Source of the DNA: Anaerolineae bacterium | Lineage (GTDB): Bacteria > Chloroflexota > Anaerolineae > Anaerolineales > E44-bin32 | DNA length: 17,490 bases | NCBI GenBank assembly: GCA_030598885.1 | Contig: JAUVOZ010000022.1 | Span: 1 to 17,490, forward strand | Direction: 5' to 3' | Shown: positions 14,189 to 17,490 of the stretch, one piece after another | How the letters are laid out: every line of letters starts with the position of its first letter | How positions within the stretch are numbered: the stretch's first letter is position 1 | Made by a program: the position numbers and the translations under genes | Notes under the pieces: model-generated | What the model was told of the DNA's origin: nothing | The model's database searches: none | Seen by the model: only the letters and a program-made list of their open reading frames with translations

Positions 14189-15763
14189 TTGATCCTGCAC
14201 CTGCCTAACCACGTTAAAAGAATCCTTTGTGTTGCTGCAACCCTCCTGCTGGCGATACTAGCTTGCACTCGGGCTGATGTTCCTGCAGTGGGCGCCAATG
14301 GCTCAAGCGAATTGGCGAGCATGACCATTGCCCCAACTACACCTGCCCCAAAGGCATCGAGCACATCACCAGCTGAGATTTCCCCTGAGGCCACAGTTAC
14401 CCCGTTCGAGCCGGAGCCGTTGGTCTCGCCAACATTCCCTCCCACGCCAACCGTGCTTGCCACTGAGAAGATTGAGACGTTGTTATATGAAGCTCAGCCA
14501 GGGGACACGCTATGGACAGTCGCAGTACATTTTGGCGTTGTTCCAGGAGATATCGAATCTCGCGATCCCCTACCAGACGAGCGCCAATTAATTGATCCAG
14601 GCCAGCTGCTGCTCATACCCAGTCGTATCGCGGTGACGGGTCCCACTACCCGCCTCATCCCGGACAGTGAATTGGTCTTTTCACCCCACGCCACGGACTT
14701 TGATGTTTCCTCTTTCGCCGCTAACCAGGGAGGTTACCTTGTAAGCTATCGGGAGTATGTTAGTACAGGCTGGCTTTCGGGTCCGGAGGTGGTGGCTCAT
14801 GTTGCCCGCGATAACTCAATCAATCCTCGGTTGTTGCTGGCCTTGCTTGAATATCAATCGGGTTGGGTCACTGATCCAGCCACACCAAGTGGGGATGCTT
14901 TAGATTACCCCATGGGATTTGTTGATATCCGGATGTCTGGACTGCAAGATCAATTGACGTGGTTGGCAAATGAACTTGGCAACGGTTATTACGGGTGGCG
15001 GGCTGGAACAATTAGCGAGGTCACCCTAAACGATGGTTTGGGGGTCCGTCTGGCACCGGACTTAAATGCAGGCACGGTTGCTTTGCAGTACTACTTTTCT
15101 CTTCGCCAAACTATTCCAGAATGGGAGCGAGATCTTAGTCCAGATGGGTTCATTGAAACATATATCACTTTCTATGGAGACCCATGGGCCTACCAGTACC
15201 CACTTTACGAAATCGGTGTGGAGCAACCCTCCTTGATCCTACCCTTTCTACCTGGCCATGTGTGGGCTTTTACCGGTGGTCCTCACGGTGCCTGGGAGCG
15301 GGAGAGTGCCTGGGCGGCGTTGGATTTTGCACCGGCATCGATGGAATCCGGTTGTGTCCCTTCTGATGAATGGGCTGTCGCCGCCGCGCCGGCAATCATA
15401 GTTCGCAGCGGGGAGGGAGTGGTTGTGCTGGATCTGGACGGTGATGGACGTGAACAAAGCGGTTGGGCTTTGCTCTACTTGCACATCGCCAATGAGGGAC
15501 GGGTAGAAGTTGGGACGCTTGTCGAGCAGGGGGATCTCATCGGTCACCCATCGTGTGTGGGTGGAATAGCGACAGGGACTCATATTCATATCGCACGTAA
15601 ATACAATGGTGAGTGGATCCTGGCTGATGGACCCTTGCCCTTTACACTTAGCGGATGGGTTGCAGTCGCTGGTTCCAAGCCGTATCAAGGCGCGCTGGTC
15701 AAGGGAGATCAGATTGTCTACGCCTGCCCATGCTCAACCCAGGAGACTTTAATAACCCGATGA
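14189..15763 (+). CDS. Lipoprotein with LysM, lysozyme-like and M23 metallopeptidase domains (paralogue 2)
   Basis: A TTG at 14189 is chosen as start: GATGAGG lies five nt upstream and the product begins with a compact signal peptide (MILHLPNHVKRILCVAATLL) ending in the lipobox ILAC (Cys26). An upstream TTG at 14135 would overlap paralogue 1 by 47 nt and spoil the signal peptide. The product has 524 residues. A Pro/Thr-rich linker runs to about 95; LysM is at about 99-144. The lysozyme-like domain has E221-Y-Q223-S-G-W and NAGTVALQYYF. M23 ligands are H366, D379, H432 and H465-x-H467, with DLDGDG (D415, D417, D419) and the Cys pair C389/C456. A short extra tail contains CPCSTQ. It starts 7 nt after the stop of paralogue 1. 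The role is peptidoglycan endopeptidase, as for its neighbours, but with a divergent LysM. Confidence 0.88.
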   Translation: MILHLPNHVKRILCVAATLLLAILACTRADVPAVGANGSSELASMTIAPTTPAPKASSTSPAEISPEATVTPFEPEPLVSPTFPPTPTVLATEKIETLLYEAQPGDTLWTVAVHFGVVPGDIESRDPLPDERQLIDPGQLLLIPSRIAVTGPTTRLIPDSELVFSPHATDFDVSSFAANQGGYLVSYREYVSTGWLSGPEVVAHVARDNSINPRLLLALLEYQSGWVTDPATPSGDALDYPMGFVDIRMSGLQDQLTWLANELGNGYYGWRAGTISEVTLNDGLGVRLAPDLNAGTVALQYYFSLRQTIPEWERDLSPDGFIETYITFYGDPWAYQYPLYEIGVEQPSLILPFLPGHVWAFTGGPHGAWERESAWAALDFAPASMESGCVPSDEWAVAAAPAIIVRSGEGVVVLDLDGDGREQSGWALLYLHIANEGRVEVGTLVEQGDLIGHPSCVGGIATGTHIHIARKYNGEWILADGPLPFTLSGWVAVAGSKPYQGALVKGDQIVYACPCSTQETLITR

Positions 15764-17229
15764 TCAGTTGTAGAGTTCGATGGATACCATCGCTGATGGC
15801 GTTGGTGATATTGGCTGCTGCTTGTGCCCCTCACTCACCGGCTACCACTCCGATGCCCACGGCCGTGACGCCAACTCCAGACAATCATCCTACACCGCTG
15901 CCGGTTCGCAGTCCATTTTCTCCGGGGGAATTAGTCAATTACAACACTCAAAGCGGTGACACGCTTCCGGCATTAGCGGCACACTTCAATACCACGGTTG
16001 AGGAAATTCTGGCAGCTAACCCAGATCTTCCGGGTGATGTCACCACATTACCTCCAGGCTATCCGATGCAGATTCCGACCTATTACGTCCCACTCATGGG
16101 TTCGTCTTTTCACATCTTGCCGGACAGTGAGGTGATTTATGGTCCCTCAGCCGTCGATTTCGACATCGAATCAGAGATTCGCCGACTTCCAGGATACTTG
16201 GCTGGGCTATCTGACTTCGCCTACAAGCGTCAACGCCAGGCATGGCAGGTGGTTGAGATTATCGCCCAGAATTATTCAATAAATCCACGAGTGCTCTTGG
16301 CGTTGTTTGAATATCAAACCCAGGCGCTCACTAAACCCTTTCCCGAGGGCGATGAAGCTAACTATCCCCTGGGTGTGGAACAAACACGTTACAAGGGTTT
16401 ATTTTGGCAGTTGATTTGGGCGGCTGAGCGGCTGAATGATGGCTATTATGGTTGGCGAACAGGAACACTTCATGAATTTGAATTAACCGATGGGTTACTA
16501 GTGCGACCTGACCCATGGCAGAACGCAGGCACTATGGCTGTGCATTCAGTATTCGCCGGTATATACGGACAGGAGGATTTCGATCGGGCTGTCAGCCCTG
16601 AGGGCTTCTCTAATACGTATGAACGGCTCTGGGGTGATCCTTTTAGCCTTGAGGTTCACCTCATCCCTGGAAACCTGACTCAGCCTTATCTAACACTGCC
16701 ATTCGTTCCCAATCGCATCTGGGGCTTCACCGCTGGTCCCCACTACTGTTGGGGGACCAGCCTGCCTCTCGGCGCTCTGGATTTCGGACCGCCATCTGAG
16801 GAAGGTGGATGCGTGCCATCTGCCGAGTGGATTGCTGCGCCGGCTGACGGTGTAATCGCTCGCAGCAGCGAGGCGACGGTAGTACTTGATCTTGACGATG
16901 ATGGAGACGAGCGTACTGGGTGGGTATTGTTCTTCTTCCACATCGCTTCAAACGATCGCATCCAAGAAGGAACGCACGTGCAACAGGGGGATTTAATCGG
17001 GCATCCTTCTTGTGAGGGAGGGCGTTCAACCGGTACCCACGTTCACCTAGCGCGTCGCTACAATGGTGAATGGATGCCGGCCGGCGGACCGATTGCTTTC
17101 GTGCTTGATGGATGGGTGACGGATTACGGAGAGCAAGCTTACCAGGGTACGTTAACCAAAGGTTCGAAGGTTGTGCCGGCTAGTGATATTCCCTCAGCCG
17201 TCAATCGAATCATTTATGAATTACCATAA
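15760..17229 (+). CDS. Lipoprotein with LysM, lysozyme-like and M23 metallopeptidase domains (paralogue 3)
   Basis: The ATG at 15760 overlaps the stop of paralogue 2 (ATGA), giving a 489-residue product with signal peptide and lipobox AAAC (Cys22). An ATG at 15730 would lengthen the n-region. The AGGAG at 15741-15745 is rather far from 15760, so coupling rather than independent initiation is likely. The Pro/Thr linker is short; LysM is at about 59-106 (YNTQSGDTLPALAAHFNTT). The lysozyme-like domain is the most changed: E184-Y-Q186-T-Q-A where the others have EYQSGW. M23 residues H328, D341, H394 (FFFHI) and H427-x-H429 are intact. The acidic loop reads DLDDDG (D377, D379, D381) and C351/C418 are kept, with an extra C330. 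It is the last gene of the tandem. Confidence 0.88.
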   Translation: MISCRVRWIPSLMALVILAAACAPHSPATTPMPTAVTPTPDNHPTPLPVRSPFSPGELVNYNTQSGDTLPALAAHFNTTVEEILAANPDLPGDVTTLPPGYPMQIPTYYVPLMGSSFHILPDSEVIYGPSAVDFDIESEIRRLPGYLAGLSDFAYKRQRQAWQVVEIIAQNYSINPRVLLALFEYQTQALTKPFPEGDEANYPLGVEQTRYKGLFWQLIWAAERLNDGYYGWRTGTLHEFELTDGLLVRPDPWQNAGTMAVHSVFAGIYGQEDFDRAVSPEGFSNTYERLWGDPFSLEVHLIPGNLTQPYLTLPFVPNRIWGFTAGPHYCWGTSLPLGALDFGPPSEEGGCVPSAEWIAAPADGVIARSSEATVVLDLDDDGDERTGWVLFFFHIASNDRIQEGTHVQQGDLIGHPSCEGGRSTGTHVHLARRYNGEWMPAGGPIAFVLDGWVTDYGEQAYQGTLTKGSKVVPASDIPSAVNRIIYELP

Positions 17230-17326
17230 GTGAAAAGCCAATTGACCGATTTTTCAAATCACTCTTATCTCTCTTTGAACACAAATTTATGAAATGGCCC
17301 GAGCGTTAGTATCCTTGTAGGATTAC

Positions 17327-17449
17327 CGGCAAGAAGTCTTCCCCGTGGGTTAAGCACTTGATTTTTTCGGATTGAGCCTCGGTCGACTGATCACCGGGGT
17401 GAGGTAGGTTACCCGATTCCCTGACTTTAATTCGAACAACTTCTTGCCG
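17327..17449. repeat. 11-bp inverted repeat around the 3' end of the edge gene
   Basis: CGGCAAGAAGT (17327-17337) is the exact reverse complement of ACTTCTTGCCG (17439-17449), separated by 101 nt. One arm is inside the coding tail of the minus-strand edge gene and the other begins 12 nt after its stop. No T-tract follows. A chance origin is possible, but the match is perfect. Confidence 0.4.
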
Positions 17450-17490
17450 ACTGCTGTGCGAGCCATCTTGGGTGCATCTGAAAAGCGCAC
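17350..17490 (-). CDS. C-terminal tail of a DNA gyrase/topoisomerase IV subunit A-like protein (partial)
   Basis: A minus-strand frame is open from the right edge for 46 codons and stops with TAA at 17350-17352. The visible peptide begins VRFSDAPKMARTAVGKKLFE and continues LKSGNRVTYLTPV before a basic, Pro-rich end (RPRLNPKKSSA). This resembles a blade of the C-terminal beta-pinwheel of GyrA/ParC, whose usual form is (I/V)RF-x-E-x-D-x-x-M-x-R-x-A-x-G-V-x-x-I-x-L-x-x-G-D-x-V. In those enzymes the pinwheel wraps DNA. The gene converges on the lipoprotein cluster; the 120 nt between them hold no clear terminator (only a 5-bp hairpin at 17311-17323). Assignment is from a short stretch and is tentative; base composition alone would give a 46-codon open frame fairly often. 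Confidence 0.5.
   Translation of the reverse strand: MRFSDAPKMARTAVGKKLFELKSGNRVTYLTPVISRPRLNPKKSSA

Noticed and set aside
13987..14463. Minus-strand reading frame of 158 codons across the junction of lipoproteins 1 and 2
   Set aside because: It is antisense to two well-supported genes with lipobox and M23 motifs, and its product is low-complexity Gly/Val-rich, mirroring the Pro/Thr linker.
15655..15759. N-terminal extension of lipoprotein 3
   Set aside because: The added residues are Arg/Gly-rich read-through of lipoprotein 2 coding sequence, and the ATG at 15760 gives a standard lipoprotein signal with an ATGA overlap.
12616..17229. Tandem similarity taken as a mobile element or transposon duplication
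   Set aside because: The repetition is at protein level among diverged genes; no transposase, terminal inverted repeats or target-site duplications are visible.
17230..17262. Intrinsic terminator after lipoprotein 3
   Set aside because: TGAAAA and TTTTCA arms exist, but the stem is short, AT-only and has a long loop, so it is unlikely to terminate efficiently.

Overview
The window looks like chromosomal DNA of a Gram-positive-like or monoderm bacterium of moderate GC, most probably a member of the Chloroflexota (Anaerolineae-like). That assignment is inference. It rests on a receiver-CpaE fusion beside soluble histidine kinases, lipoproteins that combine LysM and M23 domains with Pro/Thr-rich linkers, a DHH-CBS-nucleotidyltransferase fusion, and frequent TTG/GTG starts. 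No tRNA, rRNA, CRISPR array or insertion sequence was recognised.

Positions 1-5416 form a signalling block. Four tightly packed minus-strand genes are read from 4878 down to 544. They are a zinc-ribbon/MshEN-type histidine kinase, a GAF histidine kinase (ATGA overlap), an OmpR-type response regulator (1-nt gap) and a CpaE-like ATPase fused to a degenerate receiver that carries Glu in place of the phospho-accepting Asp. Downstream, with its own extended -10 box, lies a regulator with two XRE helix-turn-helix domains that runs off the left edge. Divergently transcribed from the operon promoter is a single-domain receiver protein (5027-5416). Both kinases lack membrane segments, so they should read cytoplasmic signals. 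The MshEN-like half-repeats and the CpaE ATPase suggest a link to type IV/Tad-type pili or c-di-GMP.

Positions 5531-7506 hold three minus-strand genes that could be one operon: an SDR-fold protein with a degenerate catalytic site, a DUF503/YlxP-like small protein, and a lipoate ligase/octanoyltransferase family protein. A perfect 11-bp hairpin with a TACG loop separates this operon from the convergent receiver gene and probably terminates both.

Positions 7789-12360 are plus strand: an orphan solute-binding lipoprotein, a DHH-CBS-tRNA nucleotidyltransferase fusion, and an overlapping GNAT acetyltransferase.

Positions 12616-17229 carry three tandem, translationally coupled paralogous lipoproteins. 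Each has a lipobox, a Pro/Thr linker, a LysM domain, a central lysozyme-like domain with an unusual Gln at the expected catalytic Glu, and a C-terminal M23 metallopeptidase with intact metal ligands and an inserted DxDxDG loop. They look like a surface-anchored cell-wall remodelling set. At the right edge is the C-terminal tail of a minus-strand gene that resembles DNA gyrase/topoisomerase IV subunit A.

The best candidates for something not yet described are the MshEN-kinase/phosphomimetic-receiver-CpaE module and the triple LysM/lysozyme-like/M23 lipoprotein cluster.
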